Positions 7,544-15,428 of a stretch of 64,000 nt of DNA are shown in pieces. The position numbers and the translations under genes were made by a program. Within the stretch, counting starts at the first letter, position 1. Each line of letters begins with the position of its first letter. The stretch covers positions 1,674,001 through 1,738,000 of the forward strand of contig NZ_CAWLFA010000001.1 of assembly GCF_963860125.1 (NCBI RefSeq), given 5' to 3'. The notes under the pieces were generated by a model that saw only the letters and a program-made list of their open reading frames with translations, did no database searches and had not been told where the DNA came from. The DNA comes from Picosynechococcus sp. PCC 7002 (GTDB lineage Bacteria; Cyanobacteriota; Cyanobacteriia; Cyanobacteriales; MRBY01).

Positions 7544-10012
7544 ATGAAAGTCGGTAAGTTTGCACGCTACAAATCTTTAAAACATCGCGGCTTTACGCTT
7601 GTGGAAATTCTTTTGGCGATCGCCATGAGTTCCATTGTGGTGAGTGCAGCAGGCTATGCCATCGTTTTTGTCAGTAAGAAAAATCAAGTCTCTGAACTAC
7701 AGTCAGTACGTCGGATTGAACTAAACCGCGCCCTAGACTTTATCGCCGATGATGTTCGTGAAGCAAGTAGTGTGAGAGGAAATGAGGATAGTCCCGCTGA
7801 TACTCGATTACAAATTATCAAAGCAGATAATAGTGTTGTTGAATATTACTACGATCCAGTTGCTTCTAGTGATGTTTGGTCAGGGCCCGGAGTTATTCGT
7901 AGGAAAGAAGGCGACAGTCCAGCCGAAGTACTGGTAGACGGTATTGCTAGCGACATTAGTAGTCTTTCTGGTACTGGCTGTTCAGGTGATGATAATCTTA
8001 TCGCGATTCCAAATACAGGATTTGTGGTTTGTATCAACAGTGCTTTCCGGACTGCGGATCTTGCCCTTTATGGTCGCCTTAATGTTGAGGATAAAGCCAG
8101 TCTTTCTGAAGAAGACTTTCTAATTGTTGCGACAAAATTTGTGACCCGAAATGCACCGCCTCCCCAAAGATGCATTATTCCCGATTTAGTTGGGAAAACA
8201 AAAACTGAAGCCCAAGATCTATGGGATACTGCTGGTTTTATAAATAATTTGAATCTCATTGGAACTGATGATGAGATTGCGATCCAAGGGCTTCCTGCCA
8301 ATAGCGTTCAGGACTGTAGCAACACAACGATGGACGCAGGTGATGACGATGACATTTGCACAGTGCCGAACTATGATAATGGCTCTACAACGATTAGTTC
8401 AGCTTACAGCAACTGGAATAGTAGTGATTTTACTGGGAGTTTTACGGCTAACGGCTTTGAAATCGATTCAAGCACCGATCTAAGCACTATAAACCGAACC
8501 ATCGAAAGCCAAGCTCTTTCTCCTCAACCCTTCCAAAATAATGGCACAGAAGTTATCTGTACAGCCTCTATTAAGGTGACGGAAGAAACCTGTACTGTTC
8601 CGGATGTCACTGGTAAGCTTGAACTTCTGGCAATTGCTGAACTAACAGCTGCAGGTTTTACAAATATCGATAAGGAAGTCCGTGCGGGCATCATAAACTT
8701 TACTGTTGATTACCAGTCTCCCACCGCAGGAGAAACAATATTCTGTTCTGCTCCAGTCACCATTGGTGAACCGAAATGTACTGTTCCTGAGTTCCGGGGA
8801 ACAAACTCTGATAATCGTGCAACCCTTTGGAGTAGCGCCCAATTTACTGGAACCCTAACCTACACTGGCCCAGCTAATACGAACCTAACTTGGCAGAGTA
8901 TTGCTCCTGGGACAATTGAATTTTGTGATGCTGATATCGAAGTTAAGCCTGCTGCAACCTGCACAATTGATCCTGACCTCTTAGTCGGTCAAAATGTGAG
9001 CACAGCTCAAAGTAACTGGAGCAGTGCAGGTTTTTATGCTGATACTTTTGATTCTACTGAGGTTGCCAGTGGAGCCAATATTGCGGGTTTTGAATTTAGA
9101 GATCCTATTTCGGGAGATGTTATGACCGAAACCCTAAATGCTGATGGTGAATACGAAATAGACTGCGGCACTCTCATCAAAGTGGATGATCAAGTCTGTA
9201 CTGTACCGATTATGGAGCGTACAGGAGTCGCCGATCCAGCAAAAATCAGTTTGAGTACAGCCAGAACCAGATGGACAGGTGCTGGTTTTCCTGCAGGAAA
9301 CCTAATCGAAGAGAAATTCTTAAGTACTACTGATGTAGTAAATGCTCAAAGTATTGCGGCTGGGACTGATTTAATCTGTAGCTCATCTGTCACAATTACT
9401 GGGACTGGTTGTGTGGTTCCAGATTTAGTGGGCAAAACTGCTTCGACAGTACAAAGCATTTGGACAGGTGCTGGGTTTACCACAACCCTTGGCTCTTCTC
9501 TTACTGGTTGGCATAATGGTAGCACTCTCAATGTTTCTAATAACTTGTCTAGTACCAGTTGGAATACTTTTACAACCTTTGGCCAGACACCAACACGAGG
9601 AGACCTGAGAGCTTGTACTGCGACAGGCACTGTCTCTAACAATGCCCCTACCAATGTAACTGCAAGTCTTACATCAGCTAATGCTAGTAATAATGTAACC
9701 GAGTACACCGTTAACATTACCTGGGATTTCTCACTCTCGGCAGGTCGTTATTATGTCTTTACTTGTGAAAGCAACAACAAAAATCAGACTTGTAATCCTA
9801 CAGTAAACCGTAGTGACATCGAAAACTCAACCTCAATTGTGCGCTTTAATGGTAATCCCATCTTTACAGATAAACAAGCAACTCATATCTTCACCACTTC
9901 TTCTACGAATAAACAAAGATGTTATACAGTCGTTGCTAGAAATATTAGTGGGGATTCTCTAACGCCTCAAAGTATAGTCACAACAACGCCAAAGTCTTGC
10001 ATTGTCTACTAG
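7544..10012 (+). CDS. PilW-like prepilin with seven PASTA-like repeats and a C-terminal FN3-like region
   Basis: An 822-residue protein. Residues about 13-40 carry a prepilin motif, HRG followed by FTLVEILLAIAMSSIVVSAA, and then a PilW-type stalk to about residue 200. Seven repeats begin with Cys at about residues 210, 272, 350, 412, 473, 552 and 623, best seen as CVVPDLVGKTASTVQSIW and CTVPDVTGKL. Each has an AGF-type turn and a second Cys before a terminal strand, which resembles PASTA domains plus a disulfide. From about residue 690 the sequence is Thr/Asn-rich and FN3-like. PASTA units usually occur in penicillin-binding proteins and Ser/Thr kinases; on a pilin they suggest a tip adhesin or wall-binding function, which is inference. 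It lies 110 bp after the GspH-like gene. Confidence 0.8.
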   Translation: MKVGKFARYKSLKHRGFTLVEILLAIAMSSIVVSAAGYAIVFVSKKNQVSELQSVRRIELNRALDFIADDVREASSVRGNEDSPADTRLQIIKADNSVVEYYYDPVASSDVWSGPGVIRRKEGDSPAEVLVDGIASDISSLSGTGCSGDDNLIAIPNTGFVVCINSAFRTADLALYGRLNVEDKASLSEEDFLIVATKFVTRNAPPPQRCIIPDLVGKTKTEAQDLWDTAGFINNLNLIGTDDEIAIQGLPANSVQDCSNTTMDAGDDDDICTVPNYDNGSTTISSAYSNWNSSDFTGSFTANGFEIDSSTDLSTINRTIESQALSPQPFQNNGTEVICTASIKVTEETCTVPDVTGKLELLAIAELTAAGFTNIDKEVRAGIINFTVDYQSPTAGETIFCSAPVTIGEPKCTVPEFRGTNSDNRATLWSSAQFTGTLTYTGPANTNLTWQSIAPGTIEFCDADIEVKPAATCTIDPDLLVGQNVSTAQSNWSSAGFYADTFDSTEVASGANIAGFEFRDPISGDVMTETLNADGEYEIDCGTLIKVDDQVCTVPIMERTGVADPAKISLSTARTRWTGAGFPAGNLIEEKFLSTTDVVNAQSIAAGTDLICSSSVTITGTGCVVPDLVGKTASTVQSIWTGAGFTTTLGSSLTGWHNGSTLNVSNNLSSTSWNTFTTFGQTPTRGDLRACTATGTVSNNAPTNVTASLTSANASNNVTEYTVNITWDFSLSAGRYYVFTCESNNKNQTCNPTVNRSDIENSTSIVRFNGNPIFTDKQATHIFTTSSTNKQRCYTVVARNISGDSLTPQSIVTTTPKSCIVY

Positions 10013-10164
10013 GTAGTTGATATATATTTGGCTTTAAAATGATGTATCCATTAAAGCCTATAGATGCCACTTGCTCAAAATGAAAATAAAATGATTATTT
10101 TTTTGAGAGGCTGAATTAGATTCCCATACCCTATACGAACGACTAACAAAATTTGATTGTATGA

Positions 10165-10178
10165 TTGACTTAAGTCAA
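10165..10178. promoter_or_regulatory. 14-bp palindrome upstream of second GspH-like gene
   Basis: TTGACTTAAGTCAA is perfectly symmetrical and has the TTGAC-N4-GTCAA layout of CRP/FNR-family operators. It ends 21 bp before the start codon of the gene at 10200. The 187-bp gap after the preceding gene suggests that this gene has its own promoter. Confidence 0.4.
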
Positions 10179-10199
10179 GTCTAGGGAGTTCATCTGCCA

Positions 10200-10724
10200 A
10201 TGAAGATAGCAAACTTTATCAGCAGAAAAAATATAAATCTAAATTATGGCTTCACCTTATTTGAATTATTAGCAGGGTTAGTGATTGTTGGAATTCTTGC
10301 CGGAATTTCTGTCCCTAGCTTTTTGGCGTTTGTAGAAAGGGGCAGGGTCAATGAAGCGGCAAATATCTTACGTGGGGTGATTCAAAGTTCCCAGAGAGAA
10401 GCAATTAAAAAAAGTACAGACTGTACAATCCAATTGCCAGCCAAGCAAACCAAAAACCCGACCATTTCTTCGACTTGTTCAATTGATGGCCCTCGTCGTT
10501 TAAAGAACGTTGTAATTCAGTATAATCAAACAGATCAAATTTCGATTGACTATCAGGGACGATTTAACCGAAAGCGAACAATTGTACTTTATAGTGAAAA
10601 TACAAATTATAAACGTTGTTTAGTCGTTTCAAGTTTTATCGGTATGACGAGAACCGGGATTTATACAGATCAAGATCTCAATACAGTCAGTGCCGACTAT
10701 TGCCAGAAAACAAATGTAGGTTGA
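10200..10724 (+). CDS. GspH/FimT-like pseudopilin, second copy
   Basis: A 174-residue paralogue of the gene at 6891-7433. The prepilin motif is NYG followed by FTLFELLAGLVIVGILAGISVPSF, with Glu+5 retained. The stalk is RGRVNEAANILRGVIQSSQREAIKKS, and the tail has three or four cysteines. It is separated from the cluster by 187 bp of AT-rich DNA with a palindrome at 10165-10178. The base composition is noticeably more AT-rich than in the housekeeping neighbours. It probably acts in the same pseudopilus, possibly as an alternative subunit. Confidence 0.85.
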   Translation: MKIANFISRKNINLNYGFTLFELLAGLVIVGILAGISVPSFLAFVERGRVNEAANILRGVIQSSQREAIKKSTDCTIQLPAKQTKNPTISSTCSIDGPRRLKNVVIQYNQTDQISIDYQGRFNRKRTIVLYSENTNYKRCLVVSSFIGMTRTGIYTDQDLNTVSADYCQKTNVG

Positions 10725-10744
10725 GATACGTGAAAACTGCCAAT

Positions 10745-10769
10745 AAAAAAGGCGATCGCCTGACCGCCT
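10745..10769 (-). terminator. terminator of psbQ
   Basis: Read on the minus strand, AGGCG and CGCCT form a 5-bp stem around a 10-nt loop, followed directly by TTTTTT. It lies 43 bp after the psbQ stop codon and includes a HIP1 site. Confidence 0.6.
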
Positions 10770-10811
10770 CATTACTTTCACAAAGGAATTTTTAAAATCT
10801 AGAAACTGCAA

Positions 10812-11270
10812 TTAGCTTGCTTCAGAATCACTTGGGATCAAATCCAAGAAAGCATCAAAATCAGCAATGGCATTGTTATATTCCGTCGATGTGGCTGCCT
10901 CATTTTTGTTTTGGGCCGCGACATCAAGGCGTTCTAGGTGGGCAAAGATTTCATCAATGAAGTTCTTCGCCGCTTTTTGATCACTCGGCAGCAAGGTATT
11001 TGCTAAGTAGGTGAGGTCACGACGTAGGAACCCCAGAGGCCCGTGGATATAGGTGCGGGTATCAATCCAGTTATTTTCCTGGACAAATTGACCAAGAGTT
11101 TCCATCCCTTGGCGCGCCTGATCGACTGGGGTGGCATAAAGTTGAATTTGGGCAAGCCGATCAGGGGTGTAGGTATCAGGTACTTTGGCCGCGGGGCCAG
11201 AGCAGCTAACGAGAAAAGTGGTGATGACCACTAACAGCAAGGACAAAACTGACCGCAAACGTAGCATCAT
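10812..11270 (-). CDS. psbQ: photosystem II PsbQ-like lipoprotein (CyanoQ)
   Basis: A 152-residue lipoprotein. The N-terminus has a hydrophobic signal ending in the lipobox LVSC, so Cys23 should be lipidated. The mature part is a four-helix protein with the family features RQGMETLGQFVQENNW, RTYIHGPLGFLRRDL and the late helices AKNFIDEIFAHLERLD. CyanoQ sits on the lumenal side of photosystem II and stabilises the oxygen-evolving complex. The gene is monocistronic with its own terminator. MM at the start leaves a 1-codon ambiguity. Confidence 0.93.
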   Translation of the reverse strand: MMLRLRSVLSLLLVVITTFLVSCSGPAAKVPDTYTPDRLAQIQLYATPVDQARQGMETLGQFVQENNWIDTRTYIHGPLGFLRRDLTYLANTLLPSDQKAAKNFIDEIFAHLERLDVAAQNKNEAATSTEYNNAIADFDAFLDLIPSDSEAS

Positions 11271-11393
11271 GGTTATGTATTAAAGCTTAATGACGTTATC
11301 AGGTTTTCAATTGCCAACATCATCTCACAAATGGGACTGAGATCAGGTTTTCGACTAGCGCCATTCATATTTTTTTATGGCTCCCCTGGTTCC

Positions 11394-12227
11394 CTAGCCG
11401 AGAAATTCACTTAGTACAGGGGCGATCGCCTCCGGAAAATGCTCCTGGGGATAATGTTTCGCTTCAGGCAGGGCTTCCCAACGGTGGGCGGTTTCTGTTT
11501 TGACCCAGTTTTCGATCTGGTCATTGTCTAACCAAGGATCTTGAGTCCCCCAAAGAAACAAGGTCGGCGCAGGCCGATTTTTGAGGCGATCGCCCAAGTC
11601 TGGCAAAACTTTGGCTAACTCAAAGCGACGCACCGTCGTCATCAGGGCACGACCCACGGCAGAACTGGTTTTGTAGGGTTTGCGGTAGGTGGCGAGGTCG
11701 CTATCACCAATCACGAAGCCACTGCCTTTTTCGAGGGTGCGGTCTACCAACAGCGGATCCTGAGTGAGCATCTCCCCAGCGAGAGGTAGCCCCCACTGCT
11801 GCATCACCCAGGGCAGTTTACTCCCCGGCAGGATTGGGCTATTGAGAATTACCAGGCGATCGCACAATTCCGGTTCATTGAGGGCAAATAAAACCCCCAC
11901 ATGGCCGAGAAATCCCTGGGTGACAATGTGACAACGCTCAATTTTTAAAGCGGCGAGAAAATCCTTTAATGCCCCTTGGAACACCTCGGCTCGGTAGGAA
12001 AACTCCCGACTGCTGGGGTAGCTCGAAAAACCAGATCCAGGCCAATCCGGGGCAATACAGTGAAAATTTGCGGCCCCTAAACGTTCCAGCACACCGCGCC
12101 AACCGTAACTGTGGGCAGGCAGTCCATGGAGAAAGAGGATCGGCAGGCGGCCATTGTCTTGTTTTTCGGTCTCGCGGTAGAACCAAGTGAGGTTGCCGAC
12201 GGTAATTTTTTCTGTGGCGATCGCCAT
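11394..12227 (-). CDS. alpha/beta-hydrolase-fold protein without nucleophile
   Basis: A 277-residue protein with the full alpha/beta-hydrolase architecture: LFLHGLPAHSYGW at the oxyanion region, APDWPGSGFS, an acid motif WGTQDPWLD and a His motif AKHYPQEHFPE. The nucleophile elbow reads IVTQGFLGH where Ser or Asp is expected, so residue 105 is Gly. The protein may be non-catalytic or use another residue. ATG 12227 was chosen over ATG 12245 because an inverted repeat at 12247-12270 occupies the ribosome-binding position of the upstream ATG. It is divergent from mraY. Confidence 0.85.
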   Translation of the reverse strand: MAIATEKITVGNLTWFYRETEKQDNGRLPILFLHGLPAHSYGWRGVLERLGAANFHCIAPDWPGSGFSSYPSSREFSYRAEVFQGALKDFLAALKIERCHIVTQGFLGHVGVLFALNEPELCDRLVILNSPILPGSKLPWVMQQWGLPLAGEMLTQDPLLVDRTLEKGSGFVIGDSDLATYRKPYKTSSAVGRALMTTVRRFELAKVLPDLGDRLKNRPAPTLFLWGTQDPWLDNDQIENWVKTETAHRWEALPEAKHYPQEHFPEAIAPVLSEFLG

Positions 12228-12246
12228 GGTTTGATTGGCCCCCATA

Positions 12247-12270
12247 ACAGTGAAGTAAAAATTTCACTGT
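12247..12270. promoter_or_regulatory. inverted repeat between hydrolase and mraY
   Basis: ACAGTGAA-N8-TTCACTGT is a perfect repeat with 8-bp arms and an 8-bp spacer. It lies in the 142-bp divergent region, just upstream of the hydrolase start. It looks like a dimeric-regulator operator, or an RNA hairpin in the hydrolase leader. Confidence 0.45.
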
Positions 12271-12369
12271 GGCATACTCCTCGACTAAAACAAAGTCCCC
12301 TAGATGAGGCGAGATAGAGCCAGGGAGATGCTATCTTTTTGGGGAGTTTGATCAACGCCAAATAACCCC

Positions 12370-13467
12370 GTGGAAAGCAAATCTTCTTCACTGCCTTTAT
12401 TTTTCCAAAAACCTTCCGGCACCCAACTGCTGGGTCTCTTGAGCGTCCTGCTCGTGGGCCTCGCTGTGTTGATTAGCCATCAGCCCCAACTGAACCCTAG
12501 CAACATTTTGCCCCTGTGGGTTCCGGTCTTGGTCTCGGCGATCGTGGCGGGAATTTTTGGGATGTGGATCGTGCCCCTGTTGCGGCGGCTTAAAACCGGC
12601 CAAATTATTCGCGAAGAAGGCCCCCAGGCCCACCTCAAAAAAGCGGGTACCCCTACCATGGGCGGTCTTATTTTCCTGCCCGTTGGTCTGGCGGCTGGGG
12701 TGATCTTTGCAGGGTTCGATCCAGAGGCGATCGCCGTGGCCCTCGTGACCCTCGCCTACGGGGTGATTGGTTGGGTGGACGATTGGCAAGTGCTGCGTCT
12801 CAAGTCCAATAAAGGCATTTCCCCCCGGATGAAACTGATCCTGCAAATTGCGATCGCCGTGGTGTTTTGTATTTGGCTTGCCCTCACTGCTCCGGAACTG
12901 ACGACAATTACCTTTTTTGCGGGACTGAGTTTACCCCTCGGTGTTTTCTTTTGGGCTTTGGCTGGTTTCGCCATGGTCGCCGAAAGTAATGCCACGAACC
13001 TCACCGATGGTGTCGATGGGCTGGCCGGGGGCACAGGGGCGATCGCCTTCCTGGGCGTGGGTGCCCTCGCTTTGCCCGCACATCCTGGCCTGAGCTTACT
13101 TTGTGCTTGCTTGAGTGGGGCTTGTCTCGGTTTTATTTACCACAACCGCAATCCCGCAAAAGTTTTCATGGGGGATACCGGTTCCCTCGCCCTGGGGGGA
13201 GGTTTGGCCGCAGCGGGAATCCTGAGCGGCAACATTTGGGGGCTGCTGATTATCAGTGGCATTTTTTGTATTGAAGCCGTCTCTGTCATTGCCCAAGTCA
13301 CTTATTACAAAGCCACCAAAGACGAAACCGGTCAAGGGAAACGACTCCTCAAAATGGCCCCCATTCACCATCACCTAGAACTCAGTGGCTGGCCTGAAAC
13401 CCAGATTGTTGGCGCTTTTTATCTGATCAACCTGGGCTTAGTCCTACTCAGTTTTATCTTGACCTAA
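12370..13467 (+). CDS. mraY: phospho-N-acetylmuramoyl-pentapeptide transferase
   Basis: A 365-residue multi-spanning membrane enzyme that transfers phospho-MurNAc-pentapeptide from UDP to undecaprenyl phosphate and forms lipid I. Hallmarks are HLKKAGTPTMGG, GWVDDWQ with the Mg-binding DD, NATNLTDGVDGLAGG, KVFMGDTGSLALGG and the cytoplasmic MAPIHHHLELSGWPE. The start is GTG 12370. PBP2 follows 56 bp downstream, so two peptidoglycan steps lie together, although the usual mur cluster is absent. Confidence 0.97.
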   Translation: MESKSSSLPLFFQKPSGTQLLGLLSVLLVGLAVLISHQPQLNPSNILPLWVPVLVSAIVAGIFGMWIVPLLRRLKTGQIIREEGPQAHLKKAGTPTMGGLIFLPVGLAAGVIFAGFDPEAIAVALVTLAYGVIGWVDDWQVLRLKSNKGISPRMKLILQIAIAVVFCIWLALTAPELTTITFFAGLSLPLGVFFWALAGFAMVAESNATNLTDGVDGLAGGTGAIAFLGVGALALPAHPGLSLLCACLSGACLGFIYHNRNPAKVFMGDTGSLALGGGLAAAGILSGNIWGLLIISGIFCIEAVSVIAQVTYYKATKDETGQGKRLLKMAPIHHHLELSGWPETQIVGAFYLINLGLVLLSFILT

Positions 13468-13523
13468 AAAGCCTAATGCGCACGCTAAAATTAGAATCAA
13501 TTTTCCTTTTTTCCTAGGCACCC

Positions 13524-15329
13524 ATGACCCTCATCTCTCCCCTTGCAAAAGCCTCACGCAAAGAATCGGGTCGCACCGTTGGCCGGGGTGTTCGTCCCTG
13601 GGGAATTATGTTTGCCGTTAGCTTGGCACTCCTGGGCGGCATTGGTTCCCGCTTGGCTTTTTTGCAACTCGTTAAGGGAGATGAACTGCGACAAACGGCC
13701 CGGAATAATAGCGTCCGCATTGCCCCCAAACCACCGATCCGGGGTAATATGTTTGACCGCCATGGCAAGGTGCTGGCCACCACAAAACTTGCCCATGCCG
13801 TCTATGTGTGGCCCGTAGCCCGCACGAGACCCGATTGGCCAAAAACGAAACAATTGCTCTCCCAGTTGGTAGGCATCGCCCCCGCCGAAATTGAAAAGCG
13901 CCTAGAATCCCAAGATATCTACGCCACTGAACCCTTGGCGATCGCCCGCAATTTGACCCTTGCCCAAGTCACCGCCATCGAAGAACATCACCAGACCCTC
14001 GCCGGGGTAGAGGTGATCATCGAACCGGTGCGTTACTATCCCGAAGGAGATACGGCCTCCCATGTCCTCGGTTACACGAGAGAATTAACCCCCGAAGAAT
14101 TTGAGACCCGCCAAGCAGAAGGCTATCGCCTCCAGGATTACATCGGTAAATTAGGTCTAGAAGCGTCCCTAGAATCCCGTCTGCGTGGGGAATGGGGCGG
14201 CCAAGAAATTCAAGTGGACCGCGATGGCCGGTTTGTGAAAATCCTGGGAGAAAAACCAGCCCAGGCCGGGGAAGACCTCCGTCTTACCCTAGACGCTGAA
14301 CTTCAAAAGGTTGCCCAGAGGGTTTTGGGACGACGCAAAGGGGCGATCGTCGCCCTCGATCCGCGCAATGGTGATGTCTTGGCGATGGCGAGTTACCCTA
14401 ACTTTGATCCGAATATTTTTTCTGATCGCATTTCCCCCGAAAAATGGGCCGCCGTCACTGCCCAGGGCGATCCCTTTATTAACCGTGCCATTCGTGGGTT
14501 TCCGCCAGCATCGACTTTTAAAGTTGTGACCGCCGCCGCCGGGATGGAATCCGGCAAATATCCAGCCAACACAGTGTTGAGCACCAGTCCTTACCTCGCC
14601 GCTGCTGGGGTTCGTTTCTATGAGTGGAACCGGGCTGGTTTTGGGGCCGCTGGCTACGTGAAAGCGATGGCCTGGAGTAGTAACACCTTTTTTGGCCAGG
14701 TGGGGCGGGGTGTTGGCGGTGAAACCCTGATTGATTGGTCGCGCCGCTTTGGCTTTGGTTCACCCACTGGCATTGAACTCAACGAAGAAACCAGCGGTCT
14801 AATTCCGGATGATGATTGGACCCAAGAGCGCCTCGAGCGCCCCTGGAATGTGGGAGACACTGTAAATATGTCCATCGGTCAAGGCTTAACGTTGGCGACC
14901 CCCCTACAGGTGGCCCAGATGTTTGCGGTAACAGCGAATGGCGGCTATTTAGTGCAACCCCACCTCGTCCAAACCGATACTCCGGTGAAAACGTCCCTCA
15001 AAATGGCCCCCAGTACCCTAGAAACTATTCGTCAAGGCTTGCGGGCCGTGGTCACTAACGGTACTGGTACAGTGCTCAATATTCCTGGGATTCCAACGGC
15101 AGCGGGAAAAAGTGGCACGGCTGAAGCTCCCCCCCGGGAAAACCATGCTTGGTTCGGTGCCTTTGCTCCCTATGACGAGGCAGAGATCGTTGTCGTCGCC
15201 TTTGCAGAACATTCTGGTGGTGGTGGTGGCTCTGTGGCTGGGCCGATGGTGCGCGATGTGATGGCGGCTTATTTTGAATTGAAGGAAAAGGCCGAAAATC
15301 CTGAAGCCACAACCGCAACCCCAGAATAG
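13524..15329 (+). CDS. mrdA: penicillin-binding protein 2 (class B transpeptidase)
   Basis: A 601-residue class B PBP. One membrane helix lies at about residues 28-48 (IMFAVSLALLGGIG), followed by the dimerisation domain with RGNMFDRHGKVLA. The transpeptidase domain has the active serine at about residue 330 in PASTFK, SSNTFF as the SxN motif and KSGTAE as the KTG-type motif. PBP2 cross-links peptidoglycan during elongation with RodA and MreB. The C-terminus is a short Ala/Thr/Glu tail. It follows mraY, probably in one transcription unit. Confidence 0.93.
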   Translation: MTLISPLAKASRKESGRTVGRGVRPWGIMFAVSLALLGGIGSRLAFLQLVKGDELRQTARNNSVRIAPKPPIRGNMFDRHGKVLATTKLAHAVYVWPVARTRPDWPKTKQLLSQLVGIAPAEIEKRLESQDIYATEPLAIARNLTLAQVTAIEEHHQTLAGVEVIIEPVRYYPEGDTASHVLGYTRELTPEEFETRQAEGYRLQDYIGKLGLEASLESRLRGEWGGQEIQVDRDGRFVKILGEKPAQAGEDLRLTLDAELQKVAQRVLGRRKGAIVALDPRNGDVLAMASYPNFDPNIFSDRISPEKWAAVTAQGDPFINRAIRGFPPASTFKVVTAAAGMESGKYPANTVLSTSPYLAAAGVRFYEWNRAGFGAAGYVKAMAWSSNTFFGQVGRGVGGETLIDWSRRFGFGSPTGIELNEETSGLIPDDDWTQERLERPWNVGDTVNMSIGQGLTLATPLQVAQMFAVTANGGYLVQPHLVQTDTPVKTSLKMAPSTLETIRQGLRAVVTNGTGTVLNIPGIPTAAGKSGTAEAPPRENHAWFGAFAPYDEAEIVVVAFAEHSGGGGGSVAGPMVRDVMAAYFELKEKAENPEATTATPE

Positions 15330-15428
15330 GCAGCTTATCGCTTGGCTGCATTCAATAATCTCAGCAGAATATGGCACAATAGGCAGGTTTAAATTTCCAC
15401 AATTGAGTTAACAAAATCCCCTGTGAAT

